DNA of 64,000 nucleotides, from contig NZ_JAPZSK010000001.1 in assembly GCF_027531815.1 (NCBI RefSeq), positions 62,001-126,000 on the forward strand, written 5' to 3'. Source of the DNA: Gemmatimonas sp. (GTDB taxonomy: Bacteria > Gemmatimonadota > Gemmatimonadetes > Gemmatimonadales > Gemmatimonadaceae). The notes under the pieces are model-generated. The model saw only the letters and a list, made by a program, of their open reading frames with translations, was not told the DNA's origin and ran no database searches. The position numbers and the translations under genes were made by a program. Every line of letters begins with the position of its first letter. Positions within the stretch are counted from its first letter, which is position 1. Positions 1-8,917 of this stretch are shown here, one piece after another.

Positions 1-1
1 C

Positions 2-901
2 ACACTCGCCCGGCTCAAGGGGTGCGACTACACGCTGCTCTTTCCGTCCGGATACATGGTCAACGTGGGCGCCATTCCGGCGCTGGCCGACCGTGGCGAC
101 GTGATCTACTCCGACGCGCTCAATCACGCGTCGCTCATCGATGGCTGCCGACTGTCGCGCGCCACGGTGCGCGTCTTTCCGCACAACGACCTCGATGCGC
201 TCGAACGCATGCTGGCCGCCGAGCGTTCGCAGTTCCGTCGGGCACTCATCGTGGTGGAGGGCGTATTCTCCATGGACGGCGACTACTGTCCGCTCGACCG
301 GCTCGTGCCCATTGCCCGGCACCATGAGGCGTGGACCTACGTGGACGATGCCCATGGCACCGGCGTCCTGGGCGCCACCGGCGCCGGCAGCCTCGAACAC
401 TTCGGCGTCTCCCGCGATGTCGACGTGGTGGTGGGTACGCTCGGCAAGGCGCTTGGCACGGCCGGCGCCTACGTGGGTGGCTCACAGGAGCTCGTGGAGT
501 TCCTCGTGAGCCGCGCGCGCTCGTTCATCTTCACCACCGGATCGCCGCCGGCGATGGCCGCCGCCACGCTCGAGGCGTTGCGCATTGCCGAGGTGGAAGG
601 GTGGCGCCGCGATGCGGTGCGTGACCGCGCCCGGCGGCTGCGCCGGCGCCTCCTTGCGGCCGGACTGCAGGTCACCGGCCCGGAGGATGGGCACATCATC
701 CCGCTGCTGATCGGTGACGCCGTGCGCACGATGGCCACGGTGGCCGATCTGCGACGCCGCGGATTCCTCGTGGGGGGCGTGCGCCCGCCCACCGTGCCGG
801 CCGGAACGTCGCGTCTGCGCATCTCCATGTCCGCGGTGCATCCCGTGGAGCTGGTGGACGCCCTCGGCGCCACGCTCATCGACGTGCTGCGCCGAGTCTG
901 A
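2..901 (+). CDS. bioF: 8-amino-7-oxononanoate synthase, 5'-truncated by window edge
   Basis: PLP-dependent alpha-oxoamine synthase of the biotin pathway, which condenses pimeloyl-ACP (or -CoA) with L-alanine to give 8-amino-7-oxononanoate. The reading frame is open from base 2, so the N-terminus lies outside the window. The 299 visible residues include the family signatures YSDALNHASLIDG, DDAHGTGVLG and the PLP-binding stretch GTLGKALG, whose lysine codon is at 446-448. The C-terminal domain is complete, with RISMSAVH near the end. Glycine C-acetyltransferase (kbl) is the closest alternative family, but the immediate bioA-bioD-bioB neighbours make bioF the clear choice. bioA starts 40 nt downstream. 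Confidence 0.95.
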   Translation, partial: TLARLKGCDYTLLFPSGYMVNVGAIPALADRGDVIYSDALNHASLIDGCRLSRATVRVFPHNDLDALERMLAAERSQFRRALIVVEGVFSMDGDYCPLDRLVPIARHHEAWTYVDDAHGTGVLGATGAGSLEHFGVSRDVDVVVGTLGKALGTAGAYVGGSQELVEFLVSRARSFIFTTGSPPAMAAATLEALRIAEVEGWRRDAVRDRARRLRRRLLAAGLQVTGPEDGHIIPLLIGDAVRTMATVADLRRRGFLVGGVRPPTVPAGTSRLRISMSAVHPVELVDALGATLIDVLRRV

Positions 902-941
902 CTCGCGCGGCACCGTTTCTTCCTTCGCGCGCAGGCGCTGC

Positions 942-2246
942 ATGGCCCCTTCCTTTCTGTCGCTCGATGCCGCCCACGTGTGGCATCCCTACACCCAGCA
1001 TCATCAGGCGCCGCTCCCACGGCCCATCGCGCGCGCGGCGGGCAGCTGGCTGTTCGATACAAACGGCCAGGCCGTGCTCGATGCCATTTCGTCGTGGTGG
1101 GTCACGACACACGGTCACTGCCACCCGGCGCTGGTGCAGGCGATCGCCGATCAGGCGCGCACGCTCGATCAGGTGATCTTTGCCGGTTTCACGCACGAAC
1201 CGGCGGCACGGCTGGCGGCCGCGCTGGTCGAGCGGCTCCCCGCAGGCTTGTCGCGCGTGTTCTTCAGTGACGATGGATCCACGGCAGTGGAGGTGGCGAT
1301 CAAGCTGTCGCTGCAGTCATTCGCCAACCAGGGGACGCCCCGTCGGCTCATTGCCGCTCTCGACAATGCGTATCATGGCGACACCTTTGGCGCCATGGCG
1401 GCCGGCGCGCGCGGGGTCTTCACGCACATGTACGAGCCACTGCTCTTCGAGGTGGCGCGACTCCCCGACCCCTCCGAGGGCGACACGGTGCGCGCGCTCG
1501 ACGCGCTGCTGGACGCGCGCGGCCCGGAGCTGGCCGCGGTCATCGTGGAGCCGCTGGTGCTGGGCGCCAGCGGCATGCGCGTGTGGGACACGCGCGTGCT
1601 GCAGGCGCTGCGGGAGCGCACGTCGGCAGCGGGCGTGCATCTCATTGCCGACGAGGTGATGACGGGGTTCGGGCGTACAGGGCCCATGTTCGCCTGCACG
1701 CTGGCCAACGTACGCCCCGATCTCATCTGCCTGTCCAAGGGGATCACGGGCGGCGTCCTGCCACTGGGCGCCACCGTGGCCACCGAGGCGATCTTCGAGA
1801 CCTTCTCCAGCAGTGACCGTCGCAAGACGTTCTTTCACGGCCACTCGTACACGGCCAATCCGATTGCCTGCGCGGCCGCGCTCGCATCGCTGGCACTGTT
1901 CGACGAGGCGTGCGACGGAGCCCGCCGGCGCATTGCCGACTGCCATACGCGGCATCTTGCCGCCCTGCGCGATGTACCGGGAGTGAAGGCCGTGCGACAG
2001 CTCGGCACCGTGGCGGCCGTGGAGCTGGAGGCGCCGTCCGGATATCTCAGTGAGATTGGCCGCGAGCTGGCGGCGTTCTCGCTGCAGCAGGGCGTCCTCA
2101 TTCGTCCGCTGGGGAACGTGGCCTATTGTCTACCGCCCTACTGCACTCGCGACGACGAGCTCGATCGCGTGTACTCCGTGCTGCACCGCTTTCTCGACGG
2201 GGAGCGCGCAGCCCCACTGCCCACCGGAGGTCCGATCGATGACTGA
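942..2246 (+). CDS. bioA: Adenosylmethionine-8-amino-7-oxononanoate aminotransferase
   Basis: Class III PLP aminotransferase of 434 residues that transfers an amino group from S-adenosylmethionine to 8-amino-7-oxononanoate, giving 7,8-diaminononanoate. The start is set at the ATG that opens MAPSFLSLDAAHVWHPYTQ, because HVWHPYTQ is the typical BioA N-terminus. The frame is open further upstream but that part overlaps bioF. Other visible signatures are ISSWWVTTHGH, FSDDGSTAVEVAIK (phosphate and substrate contacts), ADEVMTGFGRTG, and CLSKGITGG with the Schiff-base lysine at about residue 266. Length is normal. The stop overlaps the bioD start, which indicates translational coupling. Confidence 0.96.
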   Translation: MAPSFLSLDAAHVWHPYTQHHQAPLPRPIARAAGSWLFDTNGQAVLDAISSWWVTTHGHCHPALVQAIADQARTLDQVIFAGFTHEPAARLAAALVERLPAGLSRVFFSDDGSTAVEVAIKLSLQSFANQGTPRRLIAALDNAYHGDTFGAMAAGARGVFTHMYEPLLFEVARLPDPSEGDTVRALDALLDARGPELAAVIVEPLVLGASGMRVWDTRVLQALRERTSAAGVHLIADEVMTGFGRTGPMFACTLANVRPDLICLSKGITGGVLPLGATVATEAIFETFSSSDRRKTFFHGHSYTANPIACAAALASLALFDEACDGARRRIADCHTRHLAALRDVPGVKAVRQLGTVAAVELEAPSGYLSEIGRELAAFSLQQGVLIRPLGNVAYCLPPYCTRDDELDRVYSVLHRFLDGERAAPLPTGGPIDD

Positions 2247-2991
2247 TGCGCTCCCTCAGGTACGCCGGCTGGGGATTACCGGCACCGACACCGGTATCGG
2301 CAAGACGGTGGTGAGCTGTGCCCTGGCGGCACGCGCGCGGCAGTTGGGGATGCGCGTGGCGGCCATGAAGCCGGCGGAGTCGGGGATCGACGAGCGGCCG
2401 GTGTCGGAGAGCGGCCTGCTGTCCGATGCCGACCGCCTGCGCGCGGCGTGCGGCAACGTGCACCCGCTGTCGCTGGTCCGTCCCTACGTCCTGCGCGAGC
2501 CGCTGGCCCCCATGGTGGCGGCCAGACGCGCCGGCGTGACGATTGCGCTCGATCGCCTGGTGGAGGCGCGCACGGCGCTGGAGCGCGGTCAGGAGCTGCT
2601 GCTCGTGGAAGGCGCCGGGGGCCTGCTGGTGCCGCTCACTGCCTCGCTGTCGTACGCCGATCTGTTCGCCAGCTGGCAGTGCGACATGGTCCTGGTGGCG
2701 GGGAACCGCCTCGGAGTACTCAACCACGTGCTGCTCACCGTTCAGGCGCTCGAGCGCGCGCGGCTGCCGCTGCTGGGAATCGTGCTCACCTCGCTCACCG
2801 ACCATGACGCGACGGTGGCGGAAGCCACCAACTTCGATGTGCTGCGCGAGCTGCTGCCCACGCAGCGTCTGCTGCGCTTTCCGTGGGTCGATCGCGTGGA
2901 TGATTTCGACGCGCTCGCCGATGCGGCGCACGCCTCGGGGCTGGACGCACTGCTGGGCGCCGCGTCGCGCGTGACAACCCTTTACACTTAG
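2239..2991 (+). CDS. bioD: Dethiobiotin synthetase
   Basis: ATP-dependent carboxylase of 250 residues that closes the ureido ring of dethiobiotin from 7,8-diaminononanoate and CO2. The N-terminus carries the BioD P-loop GTDTGIGKT (residues about 14-22), followed by KPAESG, and the second nucleotide motif VEGAGGLLVPL lies mid-protein. The chosen ATG sits inside the end of bioA and has a good Shine-Dalgarno, GGAGG at 2226-2230, eight bases upstream. The frame is open upstream, but that portion is only the antisense-free shadow of bioA. Third gene of the biotin operon. A stop-to-start gap of 45 nt separates it from bioB. Confidence 0.96.
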   Translation: MTDALPQVRRLGITGTDTGIGKTVVSCALAARARQLGMRVAAMKPAESGIDERPVSESGLLSDADRLRAACGNVHPLSLVRPYVLREPLAPMVAARRAGVTIALDRLVEARTALERGQELLLVEGAGGLLVPLTASLSYADLFASWQCDMVLVAGNRLGVLNHVLLTVQALERARLPLLGIVLTSLTDHDATVAEATNFDVLRELLPTQRLLRFPWVDRVDDFDALADAAHASGLDALLGAASRVTTLYT

Positions 2992-3036
2992 CGCAGCTCC
3001 GGCGCGTCGCGCCCATTCACTCTTGCCTTTCGTCCC

Positions 3037-4101
3037 ATGACCGTGCTCCCCATCTGGCAGTCGCTCGCCGACAAGGCACTCGCCGGTGACCTGCTGTCCC
3101 GCGATGAAGCCCGCGCCGTGCTCACCGCGCCCGACGATCAGCTACTCGACCAGTTGGCCGCCGCCTACCGTGTGCGGCGCGCCACGTGGGGCAATCGCGT
3201 GCGCCTGCACTTCCTGCTCAACGCGCAGAGCGGGCTGTGCCCGGAGGACTGCGGCTACTGCTCGCAGTCCAAGATTTCCGCCGCCGAGATCGAGAAGTAC
3301 CCCATGCTGGCGCAGGATCGCATCATGGAGGCCGCCGACCGTGCCGCGCAGCTCAAGGCCGGTACGCTGTGCATGGTGATCTCCGGTCGCTCCCCGGGCG
3401 AGACGGTCTTCGGCAAGGTGCTGGACGCCGTGAAGGCGGTGCGCGCCAAGCACGACCTCAAGATCTGCGCCTGCCTCGGGCTGCTCAACGAGGAGCAGGT
3501 CCTGCGCCTCAAGGAGGCCGGCGTGGAGACGGTGAACCACAACCTCAACACGTCGGCCAATTACACACCGGAGATCGTGAACACGCACACGTTCGAGGAT
3601 CGCGTGAACACGGTGGAAGCGGTGAAGAAGGCCGGTATGAAGACCTGCAGCGGCGGCATCCTCGGCATGGGCGAAAGCCACGACGACGTCATCGACCTGG
3701 CGCTTTCCCTGCGTGAACTCGAGGTGAAGAGCGTGCCGGTGAACTTCCTCATCCCGGTACCGGGCACGAAGCTCGAAGGGGTGCGTCAGCTCGACCCGCG
3801 CCAGTGCCTGCGCATCCTTTCGCTGTATCGCCTGCTGCTGCCCACGCAGGAGATCCGCATCAGCGGGGGCCGCGAGGTGCACCTGCGCAGCATGCAGGTC
3901 ATGGGGCTGTACCCCGCCAACTCCATCTTCGTGGGCGACTACCTCACCACGCAGGGGCAAACGGCGCGCGAGGACCTGCGCATGATCGAGGACGCCGGCT
4001 TCGTGCTGGAAACGCCCGATGGCGAGCCACTCGTTGGCGATCCATTCGAGGGCGTACCGGAGTCGTATCCGCGCGCGGCACTGCCGCTGGTGGAGGTGTA
4101 G
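3037..4101 (+). CDS. bioB: Biotin synthase (radical SAM)
   Basis: Radical-SAM sulfur-insertion enzyme of 354 residues that converts dethiobiotin to biotin. The radical-SAM cluster ligands are in [12 protein letters not shown] (CxxxCxxC, residues about 68-77). Downstream are the auxiliary-cluster and substrate motifs typical of Bio[37 protein letters not shown] and [10 protein letters not shown]. Length matches the family. This is the last gene of the biotin operon. No biotin-protein-ligase operator or riboswitch is visible, since the operon's promoter lies upstream of the window. Confidence 0.97.
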   Translation: MTVLPIWQSLADKALAGDLLSRDEARAVLTAPDDQLLDQLAAAYRVRRATWGNRVRLHFLLNAQSGLCPEDCGYCSQSKISAAEIEKYPMLAQDRIMEAADRAAQLKAGTLCMVISGRSPGETVFGKVLDAVKAVRAKHDLKICACLGLLNEEQVLRLKEAGVETVNHNLNTSANYTPEIVNTHTFEDRVNTVEAVKKAGMKTCSGGILGMGESHDDVIDLALSLRELEVKSVPVNFLIPVPGTKLEGVRQLDPRQCLRILSLYRLLLPTQEIRISGGREVHLRSMQVMGLYPANSIFVGDYLTTQGQTAREDLRMIEDAGFVLETPDGEPLVGDPFEGVPESYPRAALPLVEV

Positions 4102-4117
4102 GCAAGGGGAGACTCAA

Positions 4118-4190
4118 TACCCACTACTCGAACTCACCACCCAAAACTCGAGTGGTGAGTCGTGAGTTCGAGTTCCTGGTACTGAGTTCC
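4118..4190. repeat. Imperfect inverted repeat at the bioB 3' end
   Basis: The segment reads as short degenerate GAGTT/AACTC units in opposite orientation. The arm ACTCGAACTCACCAC near 4125 pairs with GTGGTGAG...GAGTTCGAGT near 4152-4172, with a small insertion in the right arm. The right part contains GTTCCTGGTA (4172-4181), a 10-mer that recurs in the repeat at 62697-62706. It separates bioB from a minus-strand pseudogene, so it may act as a bidirectional terminator or be a dispersed intergenic repeat. There is no clear T-run. Confidence 0.6.
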
Positions 4191-4196
4191 TTCCGC

Positions 4197-4410
4197 CTAC
4201 TCGCTGGCCACCCGCTGCAGCGCCTCCACGAAGACCTCGGTGGGCTGAGCGCCGCTCACCCCGTAGCGACCGCCGAACTTGTGCTCGACCACCTCGGGGT
4301 AGGTCTGGCGCAGTTGTTCGATGGCAGCGGCCAGTCGGCGATCGCCTTTCCAGCACCACGGACACCCTGTCGGCGTAGAGCTCGAGCGGGGTTGTCTTCG
4401 TGGATGACAT
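4197..4410 (-). pseudogene. Remnant of a DsbA/FrnE-family thiol oxidoreductase
   Basis: The minus strand starts MSSTKTTPLELYADRV, then shifts frame and continues CPWCWKGDRRLAAAIEQLRQ and ends FGGRYGVSGAQPTEVFVEAL to a stop at 4197. FrnE/DsbA-like proteins have the active-site CPWC just after such an N-terminal beta strand, and an ending like YxVSGAQPxEVFxxAL about 200 residues in all. Here the two ends are joined with only about 70 residues in total, so the helical middle is missing, and one frameshift sits directly before CPWC. I infer an internally deleted, frameshifted pseudogene. A functional short protein is unlikely. Confidence 0.75.
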
Positions 4411-4439
4411 GACACGGAGGGTAGGTTAGCCTTCCTGCC

Positions 4440-5075
4440 ATGTCCATCGCCGACATCCGCAAGGAATACCAACGTCACGCGCTCTCCGAAGCCGACGTGG
4501 CGACTGATCCCATCGCGCAGTTCTCCGTTTGGTTCAACGAGGCGGTCAAGGCCGAGGTCCTCGAACCCAACGCCATGTGCCTGGCAACGGCCACCCCCGA
4601 TGCCTATCCCTCGGCGCGCATCGTGCTGCTCAAGGGGGTGGATGACCGCGGCTTCGTGTTCTACACCGACTACCGCAGTCGCAAGGGCACGGAGCTGGCC
4701 GACAATCCGTGCGCATCGCTTTGCTTCTTCTGGCCCGAGCTGGAGCGGCAGGTACGCATCAACGGCGCGGTGCAGCGGGTGAGTCGTGCCGAGTCCGACG
4801 CTTACTTCCAGACGCGCCCCCTGCCCAGTCGCATTGGCGCGTGGACGTCGTCGCAGAGCAGCGTGCTGCCGTCGCGCGAGACGCTGGAAGCGCAGCTGGC
4901 CGCGAATGAGCAGCGCTTCGCCGGCGGCGCCGTGCCCTTGCCCGAGCACTGGGGCGGGTTCCGGGTGGTGCCCGAGGAAATTGAATTCTGGCAAGGGCGC
5001 CCCAGCCGCCTGCACGATCGCATTCAATTCCGGAAGGAAGCCGGGCGCTGGGTGAAGCGGCGCCTCTCCCCGTGA
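4440..5075 (+). CDS. pdxH: Pyridoxamine/pyridoxine 5'-phosphate oxidase
   Basis: FMN-dependent oxidase of 211 residues that makes pyridoxal 5'-phosphate from PNP or PMP. Diagnostic stretches are MSIADIRKEYQRHAL at the N-terminus, PSARIVLLKGVDDRGFVFYT (FMN site), SRKGTELADNP, FFWPELERQVRI, and the C-terminal RLHDRIQF with RLSP end, all typical of PdxH. Length is normal. It lies 338 nt after bioB, and its product is the cofactor of BioF and BioA, so the proximity may be functional. Its stop overlaps the GTG start of the next gene. Confidence 0.96.
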   Translation: MSIADIRKEYQRHALSEADVATDPIAQFSVWFNEAVKAEVLEPNAMCLATATPDAYPSARIVLLKGVDDRGFVFYTDYRSRKGTELADNPCASLCFFWPELERQVRINGAVQRVSRAESDAYFQTRPLPSRIGAWTSSQSSVLPSRETLEAQLAANEQRFAGGAVPLPEHWGGFRVVPEEIEFWQGRPSRLHDRIQFRKEAGRWVKRRLSP

Positions 5076-6043
5076 GCTGCGGGCGCCGGTGGCGGCTGGT
5101 GCGCGCCACCACCGGCCTCGTCTTTGCAAGTCTCGCCACGGCGAGCGTGACGCCGATGGGCACCCAGTCGCGACCGCGTGCGCCGGTCCGTTCCGGTGGG
5201 TCGACGGCAGTTGCCAGCGGCACCGCGCACCTCGACGCGACCCGCATCGACGCTGTCCGCTGTCAGCCGCGCGAGGCAACACCCGCGCTCCAGCCGAACT
5301 TGCGCTGGCACGGCAGCATCGTGCGCTGGGCCGAGTGGCCGGTCCGGTTGGGCACCGAGGGGGTACGCAACCGGATCATCGTGGCGGTGGTCGATCCCGC
5401 CCGCCTAACGCTCACGCTGGAAATCGCCCGGCAGGGGAATGCGCTGGGCCCATGGACGATCGATGAGGCGCCCCCGGAGGCCATTCTCGCGTTCAACGCC
5501 GGCCAGTTCACGGATACCGGCCCGTGGGGCTGGGTGCGCCATCGCGGCCGTGACCGGGCCGCACCGGGTGCCGGCGCCCTGGCGGGGGCATTCGCGGTGG
5601 ACACTGCTGGCAAGCCGGCCATCTTGCCGGCACACACCCTGCCGGCCGCGACCCTCGACGCGCGCTGGGAGGAGGCGGTGCAGTCATATCCGCAGCTTCT
5701 CATGAATGGCCTTCCGGTTCCAGCCCTGTGCGAGGGCAGCGACCTTGATCGTACCCATCGGGACGCGCGTCTCGTAATCGGCCTGCGGCGCGATGGGATG
5801 CTGCTGGTCCTCCTGTCGCGCTACGCCGACGCCGGGAGCGGCCTCACACGGGCCGTCGAACGGGTGCCGATCGGTCCCACGACCCCCGAAATGGCCGAGA
5901 TCGCCTTGCGACTCGGGGCCACCGAGGCCCTGATGCTCGACGGCGGCTTGTCGGCGCAATTGCGGATCGGCCGCGGCGAGGAGACGTCCCGCTGGCCCGG
6001 CCTGCGGGCCGTACCGCTGGCGATCGTCGCGCGCCCGCGCTGA
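5072..6043 (+). CDS. Secreted phosphodiester glycosidase family (NAGPA-like) protein
   Basis: 323 residues, starting at a GTG that overlaps the pdxH stop (GTGA), so probably translationally coupled. The first about 30 residues form a signal-peptide-like hydrophobic stretch (LVRATTGLVFASLATASV). The core matches the NAGPA domain named for N-acetylglucosamine-1-phosphodiester alpha-N-acetylglucosaminidase: AILAFNAGQFTDTGPWGW in the middle and MLDGGLSAQLRIG near the end, where the family has a LDGGGSS motif. Bacterial members act on sugar phosphodiesters in the envelope, but the substrate here is unknown. The replacement of GGGSS by GGLSA is a mild deviation. Confidence 0.75.
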   Translation: MSCGRRWRLVRATTGLVFASLATASVTPMGTQSRPRAPVRSGGSTAVASGTAHLDATRIDAVRCQPREATPALQPNLRWHGSIVRWAEWPVRLGTEGVRNRIIVAVVDPARLTLTLEIARQGNALGPWTIDEAPPEAILAFNAGQFTDTGPWGWVRHRGRDRAAPGAGALAGAFAVDTAGKPAILPAHTLPAATLDARWEEAVQSYPQLLMNGLPVPALCEGSDLDRTHRDARLVIGLRRDGMLLVLLSRYADAGSGLTRAVERVPIGPTTPEMAEIALRLGATEALMLDGGLSAQLRIGRGEETSRWPGLRAVPLAIVARPR

Positions 6044-6178
6044 GACCCGCACTGGACCCGCCCGGCGCCACGCCGTGGCCCGGGGCCCCCCATACCGACC
6101 GCCGACTTGCCGTCGACGGCCAATTGCCGAGATTATCCGACAGGCTTTCACTCACATCATCCCCTCGGGAGTTGCGCC

Positions 6179-7075
6179 ATGCGCCGTCTCCGTTGGATCA
6201 CCGTCGTCCTGCTCGGCGCCGCCGCCCTCGGCCCCCTGTCCACGCCGGCCTCCGCTCAGCTCGGCCGACTCAAGAAGATGGGCGCTGACGCGATCAAGGA
6301 CGCCGCGAAGACGAAGGCTGGTCTGGCGGAGCCGAGTGCGAACAGCAGCGCGAAGAAGGCGAACACGACCATCACCCCCGAGCGGCTGGATCTGGTGCTG
6401 ACCAGCCTTCAACCGCTCGTCGCCACCGCTGAACTCACGCTCGCTGCCGTAACGCCGAGAGCCGCCTACGAGGCGAAGCGGAAGGCGGCCGAAGAGTGCG
6501 TGTCGGCGGCGCAGAAGTCGGTGAGCCCGGCCGCCATGATGTCGATGGACGAGAAGAGCATTGCCCGGCTCGAGGGGATGCAGAAGCAGGGCGAGGCGAT
6601 GGAGAAGCGTGTGCAGGCTGCGATGGCCCGCAAGGACGCCAAGGCGGTCATTGCGCTCCGTGACTCGATACTGGTGCTCTCGGCCACCACACAGGTCATC
6701 GCCATGGGTGGCCGCTGCGCGTATCCGCACCAGCCCCCCGAGCTGATTGCCCTGGAAGCCTCAATCCGCGGGCAGGCGTACGTGGACGGCTCCGAGCAGC
6801 CGTGGTTGAACGGCAAGTACGCAAAGCCGCTGGAGCCAACGCCTGAGGCGCGGAAGGCCATGACGCGCGAGGAATTTGGCCTGCTGCGGGAGCGCATGGC
6901 GCTGTGGGCCATGGCACAGTCGGACCCGGAGTTGAAGAAGGCCCTCGAGGGCAAGTTCACCGCCGAGGAGATCGCGGCCCTGACGGCGAAGTCGGCGGAG
7001 CTCGGCCGGCTCGGTCCCTTGTTCAAGGGAGGAGCGCTGGGTTGGGTTGCGTGGGGCGACGTCAGCGAGTGGTGA
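6179..7075 (+). CDS. Secreted hypothetical protein
   Basis: 298 residues. The start is set at the ATG opening MRRLRWITVVLLGAAALGPL, a clear Sec signal peptide ending at ASAQ. The mature protein is alanine- and lysine-rich and predicted mostly helical by eye (KKMGADAIKDAAKTKAG, long EAKRKAAEECVSAAQ stretches). It has two cysteines in the mature part (EECVSA and GRCAYP) that could form a disulfide. I do not recognise a domain. It stands alone on the plus strand, 135 nt after the NAGPA-like gene and convergent with the SDR gene that ends 28 nt further on. Confidence 0.8.
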   Translation: MRRLRWITVVLLGAAALGPLSTPASAQLGRLKKMGADAIKDAAKTKAGLAEPSANSSAKKANTTITPERLDLVLTSLQPLVATAELTLAAVTPRAAYEAKRKAAEECVSAAQKSVSPAAMMSMDEKSIARLEGMQKQGEAMEKRVQAAMARKDAKAVIALRDSILVLSATTQVIAMGGRCAYPHQPPELIALEASIRGQAYVDGSEQPWLNGKYAKPLEPTPEARKAMTREEFGLLRERMALWAMAQSDPELKKALEGKFTAEEIAALTAKSAELGRLGPLFKGGALGWVAWGDVSEW

Positions 7076-7102
7076 GCGCGGCGGCAGGCGGAGCGTCCGG
7101 CG

Positions 7103-7846
7103 CTAACGCGTCCGCACGCTCCCCAGCCCGCCATCGATACCGAACACCTGGCCGGTCACCCAGCCGGCGTCGGGGCCGGTGAGCCAGGCGATGAGGGACG
7201 CCACCTCGTCCGGCGTCCCGATGCGGCCGAGCGCGTGCATGGCCTGTGAGGCGGCGAGCGCCGGCGCCGACCCGGTGATGCGCGCCGTGAGGGGCGACGC
7301 CACGAGCCCGGGGGCCACCGCGTTCACGCGAAGTCCGCGCGCCGCGTAGGTGGCCGCCGCCGAGCGCACGAGTCCCTCCACGCCTCCCTTGGCCGCCGCG
7401 ATGGCCTCGTGGTTGGCCAGGCCGATCCGCACCGCCGCCGTGCTGCACAGCACGACGCTCCCGCCGCCGGTCAGCACGCGGGCGGCCGCGCGCATGACTC
7501 CGAACGCCGTCGTAAGGTTCTGCGCGATCACCTGCTGGTATTCATCCGCGCGGGTCAGATGGGCCGGCTTGAGGAGCAGGGAGCCGGCCGTGTTCACCAC
7601 CCCGCCCAGCGTGGTGCCACGCGACGCCGCGTGCGCAGCCGCCGCGTCGACGAGGGCGTCAAGCTGGTTCCAGTCGGTCGCATCCGTCACCTGGGTGGGC
7701 GCCTCCACCGCGGCGCCAAGGGCCGCCAGCGGTTCGGCGCGCCGCGCCGCGAGCAGGAGGGGCACGCCGGCGGCGTGCAGCCGGTGGGCGAGCGCCTGGC
7801 CAATGCCACCAGTGGCACCGACGATGAGAACAAGGGAAGACGTCAT
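7103..7846 (-). CDS. SDR-family oxidoreductase-like protein lacking the catalytic tyrosine
   Basis: 247 residues with a short-chain dehydrogenase fold. The Rossmann motif GATGGIG is at residues 10-16, NTAG at 85-88 corresponds to NNAG, and GLRVNAVAPGLV and the C-terminal TGQVFGIDGGLG are typical. The catalytic S-Y-K set is incomplete. Ser135 and Lys153 are in place, but the tyrosine four residues before the lysine is Ile149 (NHEAIAAAKGG). It may be a binding or non-canonical reductase. It is the last gene of the minus-strand run after rsgA. Confidence 0.85.
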   Translation of the reverse strand: MTSSLVLIVGATGGIGQALAHRLHAAGVPLLLAARRAEPLAALGAAVEAPTQVTDATDWNQLDALVDAAAAHAASRGTTLGGVVNTAGSLLLKPAHLTRADEYQQVIAQNLTTAFGVMRAAARVLTGGGSVVLCSTAAVRIGLANHEAIAAAKGGVEGLVRSAAATYAARGLRVNAVAPGLVASPLTARITGSAPALAASQAMHALGRIGTPDEVASLIAWLTGPDAGWVTGQVFGIDGGLGSVRTR

Positions 7847-7862
7847 ATCGGGCCAATCCCCA

Positions 7863-7931
7863 GCCGCGGTCTGCGGTTCCTGCCGGAACCTCCGGAACCT
7901 CCGGAGTCGCCTGGACGTCCGGGACCGCGGC
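7863..7931 (-). terminator. Hairpin region between rsgA and the SDR gene
   Basis: An outer inverted repeat GCCGCGGTC (7863-7871) / GACCGCGGC (7923-7931) encloses a perfect inner stem GGTTCC-TGCC-GGAACC (7875-7890) and three short TCCGGA-containing units. There is no T-run, so this could be a transcriptional pause, a Rho-dependent end or an RNA-stabilising structure after rsgA. Confidence 0.4.
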
Positions 7932-7951
7932 GCCGCGCCGTGGACAACGCC

Positions 7952-8917
7952 CTACGCCGCCAACTCCTCGCGCAGCTTCACGTAGCTTTCGTAGCGACCG
8001 CGGGCGATCGTGCCGCGCTCGACGGCATCACGGATCGCGCACGCCGGCTCCACGGTATGCAGGCAATCGGCAAACCGGCAGGAACCGAGCAGGGGGACGA
8101 ACTCCGGGAAACAGTGCGGCAGCTCCGCGGGATCGATCCCCCAGAGCCCCACCTCGCGCAGACCGGGGGTATCGGCCAGAAACCCACCGCCCGGCAACGG
8201 ATGCAGCACGGCACCGACCGTGGTGTGGCGCCCCTTGTTCACGCTGTCGCTGATCGCTGCCGTCCGCAGCTTGAGCCCCGGGAACAGCTCGTTCATGAGC
8301 GACGACTTCCCCACCCCCGAAGGGCCGGAGAGCGCCGAGCTCCGGCCCGCCAGCTCCGCCCGCAGCGCCTCGAGCCCTTCGCCGGTCTTCACACTCGTGT
8401 AGTGCACCGGGTATCCCGCCGCCACGTGTTCGGCGAAGAGGGCGCGCGCCGCCTCGGGGGGCACGAGATCGCACTTGTTCACCACGATGCGCGCGTGCAG
8501 TCCGTTGGCCTCCGCAATGACCAGGAACCGGTCGAGCATGCGCGGGTGTGGCTCCGGACGCGCGGCGGCAAAGACCACGAGCACCTGGTCGAGATTGGCC
8601 ACCACCACACGTTCGCCGCGCGCTCCGCCGGGCGCGCGTCGCGCCAGCTTGCTGGTGCGCTCATGAATGTCGGTGATGAACCACGCGCCCGGGTCGCCGT
8701 TGTCCCAACTCAACCGCACGCGGTCGCCCACGGCCAGCTTGAGTGCCCCGTGCGCCTCGTGCTTGAGGCGCCCACGCAGGGACGCCGACACCACGGACCC
8801 GCTCGCGAGCCGCACATCCCAGACCCCGCCCGTGCCCTGCACAACGACGCCTTCCACGGCGTGATCAGGCGGTGGCATAGGCCCCTGCTGCACGAACAGG
8901 CTCGCGTCGCGCGTCAC
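7952..8917 (-). CDS. rsgA: Ribosome small subunit-dependent GTPase A
   Basis: 321-residue circularly permuted GTPase that assists late 30S maturation in the cytoplasm. The G motifs occur in permuted order: VVNKCDLV (G4), then GPSGVGKSSLMN (G1), then DTPGLREVGLW (G3). An N-terminal OB-fold (VEGVVVQGTGGVWDVRL, VGDRVRLSW) and a C-terminal zinc-binding part, CRFADCLHTVEPACAI, complete the family layout. The first start overlaps the upstream hypothetical gene by 4 nt. A second Met at residue 14 fits the family N-terminus equally well. No missing motif is seen. Confidence 0.97.
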   Translation of the reverse strand: MTRDASLFVQQGPMPPPDHAVEGVVVQGTGGVWDVRLASGSVVSASLRGRLKHEAHGALKLAVGDRVRLSWDNGDPGAWFITDIHERTSKLARRAPGGARGERVVVANLDQVLVVFAAARPEPHPRMLDRFLVIAEANGLHARIVVNKCDLVPPEAARALFAEHVAAGYPVHYTSVKTGEGLEALRAELAGRSSALSGPSGVGKSSLMNELFPGLKLRTAAISDSVNKGRHTTVGAVLHPLPGGGFLADTPGLREVGLWGIDPAELPHCFPEFVPLLGSCRFADCLHTVEPACAIRDAVERGTIARGRYESYVKLREELAA

